DNA from: Vigna angularis
Lineage: Eukaryota > Streptophyta > Magnoliopsida > Fabales > Fabaceae
NCBI RefSeq assembly: GCF_016808095.1
Contig: NC_068976.1
Location: forward strand, 2,252,001-2,316,000
Length of the DNA: 64,000 nt
Reading direction: 5' to 3'
The notes beneath the pieces are model-generated. The model did no database searches, was not told where the DNA came from, and worked only from the letters and a program-made list of their open reading frames with translations. Of the stretch, positions 23,169 to 34,444 are shown piece after piece. The position numbers and the translations under genes were made by a program. The first letter of the stretch is position 1. The number at the start of each line of letters is the position of its first letter.

Positions 23169-26100
23169 TTACCCACCTCCTGAAGATCAACCTTGTCCTC
23201 AAGGTTGAAGTCGGGATACTGATCTTGGATGGTGAGGGCATCTTCCCATGTCGCCCCATCCGGACCTCCCTCTTGCCATTCGATCAAGACTTCTTGCCGT
23301 TCGTCCTCTCCCTGTTGCACCTGCCTTTTATCCAAAACTCGGACCGGCCGTGGAGACGGTTCCTCCATCTCTAAGTCTATTGGTAACTCTTGCTCGATCC
23401 GGTGGTCCCCTACTGCTTTTTTTAACTGTGACGCATGGAACACGGGATGGATCCGTGCGGATTCTGGTAATTGCAGCTTAAATGCGACTGCCCCCACCTG
23501 CTGAATGACCAGGAAAGGTCCAAAATAACGAGCGGCCAGTTTAGAGTGTACTGTAGACGACATCGTAGTTTGACGGTGAGGTCTAATCTTCAAATAGACC
23601 CAATCTCCCACCCCTACTTGAGACGGCCTCCTTGCCTTGTCGGCCTGCCTCACCATTAATTCTTGAGCCCTGGCTAGATGGAACTTTAACTGGTGGAGTG
23701 CTTCATCTCTTGTCTGTAACTCCTGATTGACTGCTTCCACCAAGGTTTCTCCTGGAACGAACCTGTGCAGTGAGGGAGGCGGCCTCCCGTAGACGGTTTC
23801 AAATGGGGTGCATTTTGCTGACTCCTGGTAGCTGGTGTTGTACCAGTATTCTGCCCACGGTAATACGATGTACCAGCCCTTGGGCTGTTCGGAACAAAAA
23901 CATCTCAAATACCCCTCCAAGACCCGGTTGACAACTTCTGTCTGCCCATCAGATTCAGGATGATAGGCGGTGCTCATCTTTAGTTGAGTGCCTTGTAATT
24001 TGAACAACTCCTTCCAAAAATTACTCAAGAACAGTGGATCCCGGTCACTTACTATCGATAGCGGCACCCCATGCAATCGGACAATCTCCTTCACAAAGAC
24101 TTCGGCTATGGTGCGTGCGGAATAAGGGTGCTTTAAGGCAATGAAATGTCCGTACTTGCTGAGACGGTCCACCACCACTAACACAGCATCATATCCTCTA
24201 GACTTGGGTAATTTGACAATAAAATCCATGCTTATCTCCTCCCAAATTGCATTGGGAATGGGTAACGGTTGCAGCAACCCTTGCGGTGATGATGTCAAAT
24301 ATTTATGTTGTTGGCAGACCAGACAGCTTGCAACGAACTCGGTCACGGCTTTCTTCATTCCCACCCAATAAAGAGATTGCGCCACCTTGCGGTACGTTCG
24401 GTAGACCCCTGAGTGGCCTCCTGTCTGTGTGGTATGGAATTCGGCTATCAACTTGGGCACCCAGGCCGAACGGGCTGACAGTACGAGCCTCCCTTTATAG
24501 TGCAAGCGCTCGTTCTCCAGCGTGAACGAGGGGTGGGAGTTGGGGTCTCTCTTCAAATCGTCAATCACTTTCCATAACTCCTCATCCGCCTCGACTTCTT
24601 CCAAGATTTCCCTGAAGTCTTGCCAGTACGGGCGAGCAATCACCGACAATTCTTTCTCTTCCTGTAACTCATCCTCATCCTTGCGGGATAGGGCGTCCGC
24701 TACTTTGTTGGTTACCCCTGACTTGTACACGATCTCAAAGTCGTATCCTAGGAGCTTTGCCAGCCAATCCTGCTGATTCTGAGTGGTGATGCGTTGCTCC
24801 AAGAGGTACTTCAAACTCCTCTGATCAGTGTGCACCACAAACCTTTGCCCTAATAGGTACGGCCTCCAGTGTTGTATGGCTAAAACCAGCGCCATTAATT
24901 CCTTCTCATATATTGACTTCCCTAACGACCCTTCAGATAGCGCTTTGCTAAAGAAAGCTATGGGCTGCTTCCCTTGCATGAGTACCGCTCCAATTCCCCT
25001 TCCGGATGCGTCACACTCAATGTGAAACGGCTGGTCAAAATCAGGCAGAATCAATACGGGAGCAGTCGTGATTGCCTTCTTCAACCTTAACATGGCTTCC
25101 TCTGCTTGTTCCGTCCAAGCAAACGGCCCCTTCTTAAGAAGGTCGGTCAAGGGTCTGGCAATCTTGCCATAATCCTTCACGAACCTCCTGTAATATCCTG
25201 TCAGTCCCAGAAATCCCCTCAAAGCCTTCACCGTCTTCGGTTTGTCCCACTCCATCACGGCTCGTACCTTGTCTTCGTCCATCTCTACCCCCTTCTCGGA
25301 TATCCGGTGGCCCAGATAACCTATTTGAGTTCTGCCGAACTCACATTTCTTCCTGTTGGCTACCCATCTATTTGCCACAAGCTCCCTTAGCACCGTCCCC
25401 ACATGCTCCAAGTGCTCCTCCCAGGTACGGCTATACACCAGTATATCATCAAAGAATACTAGTACGAATTTCCGCAGATAAGGCTGTAACAGTTTGTTCA
25501 TGGCACTCTGAAAAGTGGCTGGTGCGTTGGTTAGGCCGAACGGCATCACCATGAATGCGTAGTGACCCTGGTGTGTCCGGAAAGTTGTTTTCTCTATGTC
25601 GCCCGCTCCCATTCGTATCTGATGATAGCCTGACTTCAAATCCACCTTTGAAAAATACTTGGCCCCCCTCAGTTCGTCTAACAGCTCCTCTATCAAGGGA
25701 ATAGGGAATTTATCAGGTACAGTGGCTCGGTTTAAGGCCCTGTAGTCCACACAAAATCTCCAGCTGCCATCCTTCTTCTTGACCAAAATTACGGGGCTCG
25801 AATATGGAATGTTGCTTGACCTTATAACGCCCGCTTGCAGCATTTCCGCTACCTGTTTCTCAATCTCCCCCTTCATCACATGGGGATATCTGTACGGCCT
25901 TACATTCACGGGGTCCGTACCTTCTTTTAAGGGAATTTGATGAACCATCCCCCTATCTGGCGGTAGTCCGCTCGGCTCGTGAAATACGTTCGCGTACCGT
26001 TCCAAGATTCGCATCATGTCGAACGTCTGCTTCCTTGTCAACTCCAGACCGAACGTTTCTTTTTCCTGAGCATTCGGTCTTTGCTCCTCCTCCTTTTCTG

Positions 26101-27655
26101 TCTCCCCAAGCTCCCACATTAGCAACCAGACCTCTACTTCCTTCATCTTAAGCAACGCGGCAGGTTCCACCAATCTCCGAGTTAGAGTTGGGTCTCCTTT
26201 AATTGTCATTTTGCGCCCTGCTTGAACGTACGCCATAGTTAGCTGCCCCCAATTTAAGGTTACCTCTCCCAGCTTGGCCAACCATTCTACCCCCAGTATC
26301 ACATCCACTCCGCCCAACTCGAACAGGTGAAATCGTTCATTGATCACAACCTCTCCCATGTGGATCGTTACTGCCTCACAGCACCCCCTCGTCTCCTTTC
26401 TCTGTCCATCCCCCAAACTCACCCTGTAGGGTGGTGTATCTACTACGGGTAATGCCAGACCTTCTACCAATTCCCTGCTTATAAAATTGTGGCTGGCGCC
26501 ACTGTCAATCAGAATCAGAACCTGCTTTGTCCCTATCTACCCATGCAGCTTCATCGTTCTGGGCTGGGTGAGCCCTCCTGCCGAGAAGGCAGATAGCTCC
26601 ATTTGTTCGAGTTCAACCTCCACCTCTTCTTCCCCTCCTGGCTCCTCGTCTTCTGCCAATATCAGCATCCGAAGTCCCCTTTCTGGACAGCGATGCCCCG
26701 GACCGAACAGTCCTCCACACCTGAAACACCTCCCTTCCTCCCTACGTTTGACGTACTCAGCGTACGGTAAATCCCGTATGTTCCTGCCTTGAGCGTTAGC
26801 GAACGTACGTTCGCCTTCTCTCCTTGGGCCTCCTTCCTTCTCAACAGTACCCGTTTGGTTCTGGTTGTGGCGGCCAGGATCCACCCTTGCCACGGAACCG
26901 CTCGGTTTTCCCCACGTTGGTCCCTTGCTGCTGTTTCCCCCGCTTGCCCTTGCTCCAGCTTGGAACGCCTCCACGTCCCTTGCTAGTCTCATGACGTCCA
27001 TGAACTCCTTCGGGTCAAGCAACCTGAGTTGGTTACGAATTCCCTCCTATAGTCCTGCCATGAAGTACCCCATCAACTGTGCCTCGGGTATTTTTTCTGC
27101 TTGGCTCACCAACACCTCGAATTCTTGGATATAGTCTCCCACGGACCCTGATTGTTTACAGGATGCCAGCCTCTCGAAGACCGTTCCTCGATTTCTGCCT
27201 CCAAACCGAACCATCAACGCCTCTTTTAATCCTGCCCATGATCGGTTCCTGGCTTTCTCCCTCCAAAACCGGAACCAGTGTCCTGCCATCCCTTCCATGC
27301 TGATGTATGCCAGGCGCAACTTTTCGTCCTCTGGTACCCCTTGCAGTTCAAAAAATTTATCTGCCCTGTAAATCCAGTTCATAGGCTCGCTGCCTTCGAA
27401 TACGGGTAATTCGACCCTCTTCTTCCAGTACGGCTGCTCCTCTCGGTGTCCACCCCCTACGCCGTCGCCATCCCTCTCATCCTCGTCAGTCCTTCTTCCA
27501 TTGACCGATCCCTGACTACCATCAAGGTGTCCCTCATCCCGTCGACCTCGCTCCCCTATCACCCTCACCAGTTCCTGGACTACCGACTCAAGTCCGCCCA
27601 TGGAGATTTCTAGGGTCTCCATTCTTCCTTCCACAGCATTCAGCCTTCCTTCCAT
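22865..27655 (-). pseudogene. Gag-pol polyprotein of the chromovirus, two TAG stops
   Basis: One minus-strand frame of 1,597 codons. The gag part starts MEGRLNAVEGRM, continues with VELPVFEGSEPMNWI and the zinc-knuckle-like CFRCGGLFGPGHRC. Then come protease (LIDSGASHNFIS), reverse transcriptase (CVDYRALN, FFDDILVYS), RNase H (HIECDASGRGIGAVL, HTDQRSLKYLLEQ) and integrase. The integrase has a zinc-binding HHCC (HTTQTGGHSG...CLVCQQHK) and the DDE residues in MDFIV, SDRD and YHPESDGQTEVVNR. A chromodomain-like LIEWQEGGPDGATWED follows. In-frame TAG codons sit at 27047-27049 (MAGL*EGIRNQL) and 26534-26536 (just upstream of the protease site). Everything else is open. The protein ends in a charged tail encoded by the LTR. 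Confidence 0.93.
23169..23183 (-). other. Polypurine tract candidate of the chromovirus
   Basis: On the minus strand aggaggtgggtaa directly precedes the 3' LTR start TGTTAGGGCC. It is also read in the pol frame (LQEVGN), so the tract is coding. Confidence 0.55.
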
Positions 27656-27676
27656 GACGCTTTCCTCCCTTCAATC

Positions 27677-27698
27677 GGATCCGGCAGGTCGGACCAAT
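27677..27698 (-). other. Primer-binding-site region of the chromovirus
   Basis: Directly after the 5' LTR (minus strand) comes attggtccgacctgccgg. The position fits a tRNA primer site, but I cannot assign the tRNA by eye. Confidence 0.45.
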
Positions 27699-28428
27699 TG
27701 TTACGTGCCTGACCACGTAACTAGCCTCTCACGGTGAAACAAACGTACTTAACTGAATAAAACTCTTTATTGCTGTAACTTTGGTAATCACAAAACACAA
27801 CCAATGACTGGGAGCAGGGTCTCCTTCAGTCACACGAGAGCATAACCTCTCTTACAATACTTCCGATAATCAAAAACATACCCTAAGCTCTCGGTGCCTC
27901 ATTTATTAATACTAATCATTCCTTCCCGAAAAGGTAGGGAATAATAGTAATTGCCTATTTATTATAATTATCTGGAAAGAATCATTCTATCCTTATTTAC
28001 TATATTTATTGTAATACTCTGCTGACGTTCCTTGAGTCCCGCCTGTCTTTCCGCTTGCCAGTTCGACGTTCGTTGTCGTCTCCCTTTGTTCAAGACGCTC
28101 GTCCTCATTCAGGACGCTCGTCCTCACTCGGGGCGCTCGTCCTCATTCAGGACGCTCGTCCTCGCCCCTCGTTGCCTCCACTTGCTCAGGACGTTCGTCC
28201 ATGCACTACTCGTTCATGACGCTCGTCCTTTCTCTTCGTTGCCCCGTTCGCTCCGAACGGACGTCCTCGCTCTGCTCGTCCGGGGCGCTCGTCCTCGCTA
28301 CCTCGCCCGGGGCGCTCGTCCTCACTACTTGTTGCCCCGCTCGCTCGGCCTCCCCTCGCTGAGGACGTTCGTCCTCTCCCCTCTCCCTCCTATATCTTCT
28401 TCTCTCGTACACTCGCCAGGCCCTAACA
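27699..28428 (-). repeat. 5' LTR of the chromovirus (730 bp)
   Basis: Nearly identical to 22421-23168; differs by about five substitutions and lacks one 18-bp ctcgtcc-type unit. For the minus-strand element this is the promoter LTR. Confidence 0.95.
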
Positions 28429-28433
28429 GTCTT

Positions 28434-28772
28434 GGCACCATAATTAGCACTGTAGTTGTACTTGCAAAGTGTTGAGGTAATGGAATGTATTTCGTTGTTA
28501 TCAATTTGATATGACAAACTTTATTTGCTAATTTTTTGCTTTTGTTCTTTCATTAAGGCTGCAAATGACTGTGATTTGGAACCTGTTGCCTATGAAGTTT
28601 TTACCCAAGCTTATATTGTATATGAAGAAGAAATTTTTGTAAGCACCCTCTTCTAGTTTTGTGCTTATTTCCCTTCCTATGTTGACAAAATGTGTCGGTT
28701 AGCCGTGCTCAACTATGTGTTTGTTTTTTCAATATTAGGATTCTAGTGCACAAGTAACACCTCACCTATCTA
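28434..28772 (+). pseudogene. VPS35: VPS35 retromer subunit, three exon pieces
   Basis: 28434-28476 completes the exon begun at 22395: joined, the 23 codons read TIETLSSVLAP*LAL*LYL, with two stops where plant VPS35 has Glu and Arg in APELALRLYLQ. A gtaatg donor follows. Exon 28558-28638 encodes AANDCDLEPVAYEVFTQAYI and VYEEEIF, close to the VPS35 consensus. Exon 28739-28772 continues with DSSAQVTP (consensus DSRAQVTA) and then loses similarity. VPS35 is the cargo-binding core of retromer, which recycles vacuolar sorting receptors. Only about 60 residues of a ~790-residue protein are present, so this is a fragment, already dead from stops before or after the retrotransposon arrived. Confidence 0.85.
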
Positions 28773-29671
28773 TAATGTGTTTGTTACTTCTATGCTTGCT
28801 TTGGTTTTTTTGTGTATGTTTCTTCTGTAATGCAGATGTCAAAGCCTTAGGTGTTGCCATCAAATCAGTCCTTAAATGGGTTTCGACAAGACTTTGGAAT
28901 GAGGATGAAAGTGAGTTCATATGATATTATATAGAAATCTTTAGGATATATATTTTGGAGATGAAAGTCCAATTCTCTTTTCGATACTTTTGCATTTTGT
29001 AACTCCACCTAAAATTGGACCTGATGTACCATACATATTTGGTCTCATAGGTTAGTGTGGTATTCTGTCAAATTCACTTGGAGTTGTTACATGAGTTCTC
29101 CTTTTGGTTCAAGCACATTCACATTTTTCAGTTCTCTCTTGTTTGTTCATTTATCAAATAATTTTCTGCTTTTAAACTCAATCAAACTCAGTAGTTGATA
29201 GGCTAATATGTCGAAAACAATTTTAAAAATATTTTCCATAAAAGAAATTTGGAAAATAAAATATGTTTTTCTTTGTGTATAATAATACAAATAATACTAC
29301 TCAAATCATCATTTTATATGAATTTTGTTTTGACTACAAAATAACATTTTCTATTGGTTTCCATTGTAATAAATCTAAAATGTTGGCAGATTTTCATACT
29401 TTTTGAAAACTTTATACTTGATTTTGTAATTTTGTTTCTTAGAACTTTCGAGAGTCAAACAATATAACAAATTCCACGTAATATAAGACATATACATCAG
29501 CAGATTAAGTGTGCATCATGTCAGTCAATTTTAACACCGTTTGTGAAAATTTAACAGAGATGGCTTAATTGGCTCAGTTTTACAAGTTTATGAATCCAAT
29601 TGAGACCGAAAAAAAATAAGGACCCACTTAAGATTGACCAACAAATACGAGGATCAAACGAAAGTTTAAAC
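28773..29671. other. No recognised gene; one exon-like block
   Basis: 28837-28915 lies between an atgcag acceptor and AT-rich sequence and has one open frame, but I do not recognise it. The rest is AT-rich and intron-like. Confidence 0.4.
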
Positions 29672-29714
29672 CTATATATATATATATATAATATATATAT
29701 ATATATATACATAA

Positions 29715-29749
<35 letters not shown>

Positions 29750-29752
29750 TAA
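29672..29752. repeat. (TA)n microsatellite, interrupted
   Basis: About 80 bp of TA dinucleotides with short interruptions. Confidence 0.95.
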
Positions 29753-30240
29753 TTTAGTGGTAATTGTGTATGATGAATAAGCACCTTTGTTAATAATATG
29801 ACCCTGAGTATATTTAATAGGATTGGAATTTAACATGTAGTGAGTGGTTTATGTTTTAAGTCAAAGATGCAGGACGTAAGGAGTGATTCCTTGGTTAGTC
29901 TTTGATGTGGCTATTAAGTGCAGCATGGTTAACCAAATATCCTCTATTAAGTATTGAAGATTAGATGTCTTGGTGATGACGAGTTGGTTAGAGTTTAACT
30001 TTGAGAAATAAAGAATTATTACATCCACTTTTGAACCGTGACCAACATGATAGTTAAAATAGTTAAAATCTAAGGTGTTAAATTGGTGGTTGGTGGCTGA
30101 AATCAGAAGTGGCCTTGGTAGCAAAATAAGTGCAGACCAAAATTATTGAAATTGAGTTAATTAAAATTTCTTTTGGACTACATACAATGTTCAAGTTATA
30201 TTTTAAAGTACTGACAACTTTGTATATCGTTTTATGAGAA
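29753..30240. other. Region without a recognisable gene
   Basis: AT-rich, no convincing frame, no repeat structure noticed. Confidence 0.5.
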
Positions 30241-31224
30241 TACTAGTACAAAAATCGCGTATAATGTCGAATATTTTGAGCTTTTAACGAAGAATTCGCG
30301 AATGACGTCATATCAGGAGACCTTAAATTGTCAATATACAACGTCGAATATTTTGGGCTTTTAACGGCGAATTCACGAATGACGTCAATTGACTTCGAAT
30401 TTTAAAAAATTTGACGTTAAATTAAAGTCGAAATTTGTCAATATACGACGTCGTCGAATTTTGTCAATATTCGATGTTAATCAATTTTTTTATATTTTTT
30501 TAATTAATTGTGATCCTTTTTAACAACTCTACCAGATCTGAAAAGCAGAAAAACAACAAATTTCAAGTTTTTGATTTTATAAAGCATGAACTTTGATCAA
30601 CAACAAACAACAATAACTAACAACAAACAAGTTCAATCGAACAACAACAAACAAGTTCAACCAAACAACAACGGCAAACAAATTCAACCAAACAACAACC
30701 ATAAACAAGTTAAAAAAAACAACAAACAAGTTCAATAAATAAGTTCTTCAAAACGAAAAACGAAAACTAACCTTCAAAAGGTGGGTTCATCGGAATAAAG
30801 TATCGTCACCCGAGAGAGAGAAAGCAGAATGCATCTATGAAGGACAAAAACACGAAAATAATTGGTTAAAACAAACGAAAATCATACATAAAGTATTTAA
30901 TTAAAATGCATTTGTATCAAATGAAAGAAAGATTACCGTCAAACTTCGTTCGAGAAAAGTTTGAGAAGAGAAGAGGGTCTAGCGCGCTAAGATAAAGAGA
31001 ATGAATTTTCAATCTCCCGCTCAAATTTTTATTGAATTCACTAACATTTTAACGTCTAACGCTAGGACATTCGACATTTTATATCTTTTTACGTCGAATT
31101 ACAATTATAAACGACATTTAATAATTGTATTTATTTACAAAAATATCACCGATCATTTTTAACATTGGTTATTTAGTGGTTCGACGTTAAACACGTGACG
31201 TTATACATTGTTTTTGCGCTAGTG
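30241..31224. mobile_element. Non-autonomous TIR element, CACTA-like ends
   Basis: The left end TACTAGTACAAAAATCGCGT and the right end read inward, CACTAGCGCAAAAACAATGT, are imperfect inverted repeats. Both continue into tataatgtcgaa and tataacgtc. Subterminal tracts are rich in acgtcgaat-type motifs in both orientations. AGAA or GAGAA flanks both ends, which is not the 3-bp duplication expected of CACTA, so the superfamily is uncertain. No coding frame. Confidence 0.65.
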
Positions 31225-31913
31225 AGAAGACAATTTTTATTGGTACATCTTTTATCTTGTTTTAAAAAATAAAATAAAATAATAATAGAAATAACATTAT
31301 AATAATAATAATAATAATAATGGTGATGATGAATTGCATAGCATTATGTAAAATTTAGACAAATTAAGCTTGGTGAGACTTTCCAAAGTTGGTGTTGTTT
31401 TAATGTTTTGTAAGAGTGTTTTACTTTGCATCTCTAAATTTTCATCTTGCACCTCTAAAATAAGCGTTTTAAAATAAGTGCACCTCTAAAATAAGCGTTT
31501 TAAAATAAGCGCTAGTATTCGAAAACCAGTTAAGAAAAAACCTTAATTAGTGAAGTTTTATTTTTCAAGTTTATTTTTTCATTTAATAATAACAAACAAT
31601 TAATTAATTTAACATTTTTCATATAATTATTATTATAAATTAAAAAAAAAAGTAAACTTAAAAAAAACTTTAAACGTAATTGGAAATATAGTTAATATAA
31701 AATAATTCAAATGATGATAACCGTATTTTCAAATATGGTTAACATATTTTGTTTTTAATTTTAATAATATTATTTATTTTTAATAATTAATATTTGATAA
31801 ATTAAAATAGTAGCATATATTTAATTTTATGAAAATATTAATTAATATTTTATAAATTAATATTTTAAATAATTAATATTTTCATAAAATTAAATATATA
31901 CTAATATTTTAAT

Positions 31914-33820
31914 AGCTTAAGTCAATTAAGTTCCTTCTTTTAAAAAAGTGTCAATTGTGTCTCCATTTGTTAAAATTTGTCTCAATCAAGTCCCTCTCGT
32001 TAAATACTTACAAACGGTGTTAATTTTTTTTCTCTCTCTCCTGCTTTTCTGTGCAAAGTTGTTTGTGAGTACTTTTTTTTCTGCATATATGAATAAAGTG
32101 ATACAAAATATCTTATATTATATACAAAATATATATTATTTTAATTAATAATAAAAAAGATAATGAATGTTATTAAAATCAGATAAAAAATAAGATTTTG
32201 TTTATTATTCCTTGATTTTAAATTGCTCTTTCTCTTTTCTAACGTATTTATTACTTTTTTTTCCTGTTGCCCTTATAATAACTTTATTTATTTAATTTAG
32301 ACATGTATTTAATGTATTAGAAGAAGAAAAATGTGTAAGAGAAAAAATTATACTATTTTATTAGAGTGGTTTTTTATTATATTTATATAAACAACTTTGA
32401 ATTGCATCAACGACTTGTTGATCTCTCCGCTCATATAACGTTCTTCATATATATCTCCATGAAGGTCGAGGCTTACAATATGGGAGGTGAGGTTGCTGCA
32501 GCGAATCCCCTCCCATTGGCAGCAATGAGGAGTGGTCCAAGATGATAGTATGTCGTTGTGATCGACAATGGCAGCCTTGAATCGGAGGAGTGCTTCCCTC
32601 TCCTCTGGAATGCATCTGATTTGTTGTTCTCCATTAACAACCTGCAACAGCATACACAGCATAAACATCATCAATCTTAAAAAACCAACTGGATTCTTCA
32701 TTGACATGGTTGTGGCTGTTATCATCACACACAAAAACTTATATATAATACCGTGAGTGTGAGTGCTCAAACTAGATTGGTATTCGTATATATAACATTC
32801 AATGCATCCACTGTTCATAAATCACCAAACTCAAAACGACTGCTGCTAGAACTCTTTTTTCCAATTCATATTTCACGAGACTTCAATAATTGCAACCATT
32901 CTAAATCAAATTAAACTATAAAAAATGAAAAATTACAAAATTGTTTAGCAAGACCATAAAACTTCCAGAGCTAAACAGTTATTATTTCTCTTTCCTTTTT
33001 ACAACTTCAAATGTTTCTATACTTATTTTTGCTAAACTGTTATTAAACATAAACGGATTTTTTTTATATCATATTTATTGTTTTCCTGTTCTTTCATCGT
33101 TTTTTATATTTGAATCATTTAAGCACGGATTTTATAATATATTTAGTATTTTTCATTTTACAAACAATGCAATTTTCTTTGTATATTCATAAAAGTGAGA
33201 CATCTAATTTATCCTAAATTTTGTAGTAAAATATAGGTTTGAACCCACTATGTCAATCATAATTCATAGATGGAGAATTTTATATTTTATAGTTGATTTA
33301 CTCAACTCTAATCGAATTCTCTCTCATGAGAATTTCTTTATCCATAAAATACTGTATTTCTCTTTGTTTAATTTCCAAAATGCATAATTTTAAAATTTTA
33401 GTTTTATAATTTATAAATCACATATAACCAAGTTGGTAATATTTAATATATGTAATTTGTGCGTCTATTAAAAGTGTGTTCATTTCACAAAAGTGTTCAC
33501 GAACAAAAAGATGAGTAAAAGAAGATAAGTGAATATATGAGAGTAAAATAATACCCTATTTTGTAAAAGAGTATAATTGGTAGAAGAGAGAGAAGACAAA
33601 TAGTAAAAGAGAGAGAAAACATGCTAAAACCTGCATTGCACATAAAAAGTAGAAAAAGCAGAAGAGAGAGAAAAATAGTTAACGTCGTTTGTACGGATTT
33701 AACGGAAGTGATTTCATTGATACAAATTTTATTAAGTGAGGACGTAATTGACGCACTTTTTAAAAGATGGACTAATTTGACATTTTCGAGCGAAACTGGG
33801 GAAAAATAGGGTATTAAGCC
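31914..33820. mobile_element. Mutator-like element carrying an LRR-RLP fragment, TSD TATTTTAAT
   Basis: A perfect 9-bp duplication TATTTTAAT (31905-31913 and 33821-33829) flanks terminal inverted repeats of about 150 bp. The left reads ccttcttttaaaaaagtgtc...cctctcgttaaatac; the right, inverted, reads ccatcttttaaaaagtgcgtc...cttccgttaaatcc. A 9-bp duplication with long TIRs is typical of Mutator-like elements. No transposase is present, but a gene fragment is, so this is a Pack-MULE type. Confidence 0.82.
32348..32725 (-). pseudogene. LRR receptor-like protein, N-terminal fragment
   Basis: The minus-strand frame from a Met at 32725 begins with a hydrophobic signal peptide (LRLMMFMLCMLLQVVNG). 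The LRR N-terminal cap follows: CIPEEREALLRFKAAI with the Cys pair in WTTPHCCQWEGIRCSN. A first strand, HIVSLDLHGD, and SGEINKSLM come next. This is the start of an extracellular leucine-rich-repeat receptor-like protein of the EIX/Cf type, which would act at the plasma membrane in pathogen sensing. Similarity ends after about 110 residues, where plant RLPs begin 20 or more repeats; the remaining tail is unrelated. It lies between Mutator-like TIRs and is probably a captured copy. Confidence 0.85.
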
Positions 33821-33995
33821 TATTTTAATTTATAAAATATTAATGGTTAAATATGTTTTTAGTTCTTGGACTATCAAGCGATTTTGGATTTAGTCCCTAT
33901 TCGAAAGGTTTGTTCTTTTTAGTTCTCTTAGTTTTGAAACTCTTATGTTTAGTCCTTACAATTGAACGACGTTAACTTTCTTTTAATGTGGCAAA

Positions 33996-34157
33996 TGACA
34001 AGCCACGTGTGATGCCACATTCTCTCGTTACTATGTGCCACATTGATTTTTTCATTTTTCAGATCAGCAAAATGTGGCAAACGACAAGCCACGTGTGATG
34101 CCACATTCTCTCGTTACTATGTGCCACATTGATTTTTTCATTTTTCAGATCAGCAAA
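33996..34157. repeat. 77-bp tandem duplication at the TIR inner edge
   Basis: Two almost identical copies containing gacaagccacgtgtgatgcc and ctctcgttactatgtgccac. Each carries a CACGTG E/G-box core. Confidence 0.9.
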
Positions 34158-34169
34158 GAGTCTCTTCCA

Positions 34170-34444
34170 TTTTTTCCCTTGACGGCCAGATTCTGGAACG
34201 ACCCAACTTGAAGGAGTTCAGTTTCGAGGACCTGAAATCTGCGACCAAGAGTTTCAAGGGCGACACATTGCTGGGTGAAGGTGGGTTTGGTAGAGTCTAC
34301 AAGGGTTGGTTAGATGAGAAGAACCTTACCTCTGCCATCTACGAATACTACTCCCAGGAACAATTTTTCACGGCGAACCTACGAGACTCATGCCCTATAA
34401 ATTTTGCTTTCTCGCCTAACTTTGGAGGTCATTCTTGGTTGTAG
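34170..34444 (+). pseudogene. Receptor-like cytoplasmic kinase (RLCK VII/PBL type), N-terminal piece
   Basis: The plus strand reads [20 protein letters not shown], then [20 protein letters not shown] and [11 protein letters not shown]. This is the start of the protein kinase domain of PBL/NAK-type receptor-like cytoplasmic kinases, including the glycine-rich ATP-binding loop GEGGFGRV. The rest of the kinase, with the catalytic Lys, HRD and DFG motifs, is missing; similarity ends near 34345 and the frame drifts to a stop at 34444. It lies between Mutator-like TIRs, so I infer capture of one exon. Confidence 0.85.

Larger units (their letters stand above)
22421..28428 (-). mobile_element. Chromovirus-type Ty3/gypsy retrotransposon, 6.0 kb, TSD GTCTT
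   Basis: Two LTRs (22421-23168 and 27699-28428) bound one minus-strand gag-pol frame. The 5-bp duplication GTCTT (22416-22420 and 28429-28433) is perfect. I count about five substitutions and one 18-bp unit difference between the LTRs, so the insertion is young. Pol domains are in the Ty3/gypsy order (protease, reverse transcriptase, RNase H, integrase), ending in a chromodomain-like segment. Two in-frame TAG codons are the only visible defects. The element split a VPS35 exon. Confidence 0.96.

Noticed and set aside
22754..27303. Plus-strand frames across the chromovirus
   Set aside because: Antisense shadows of the minus-strand gag-pol frame, which carries all the domain motifs.
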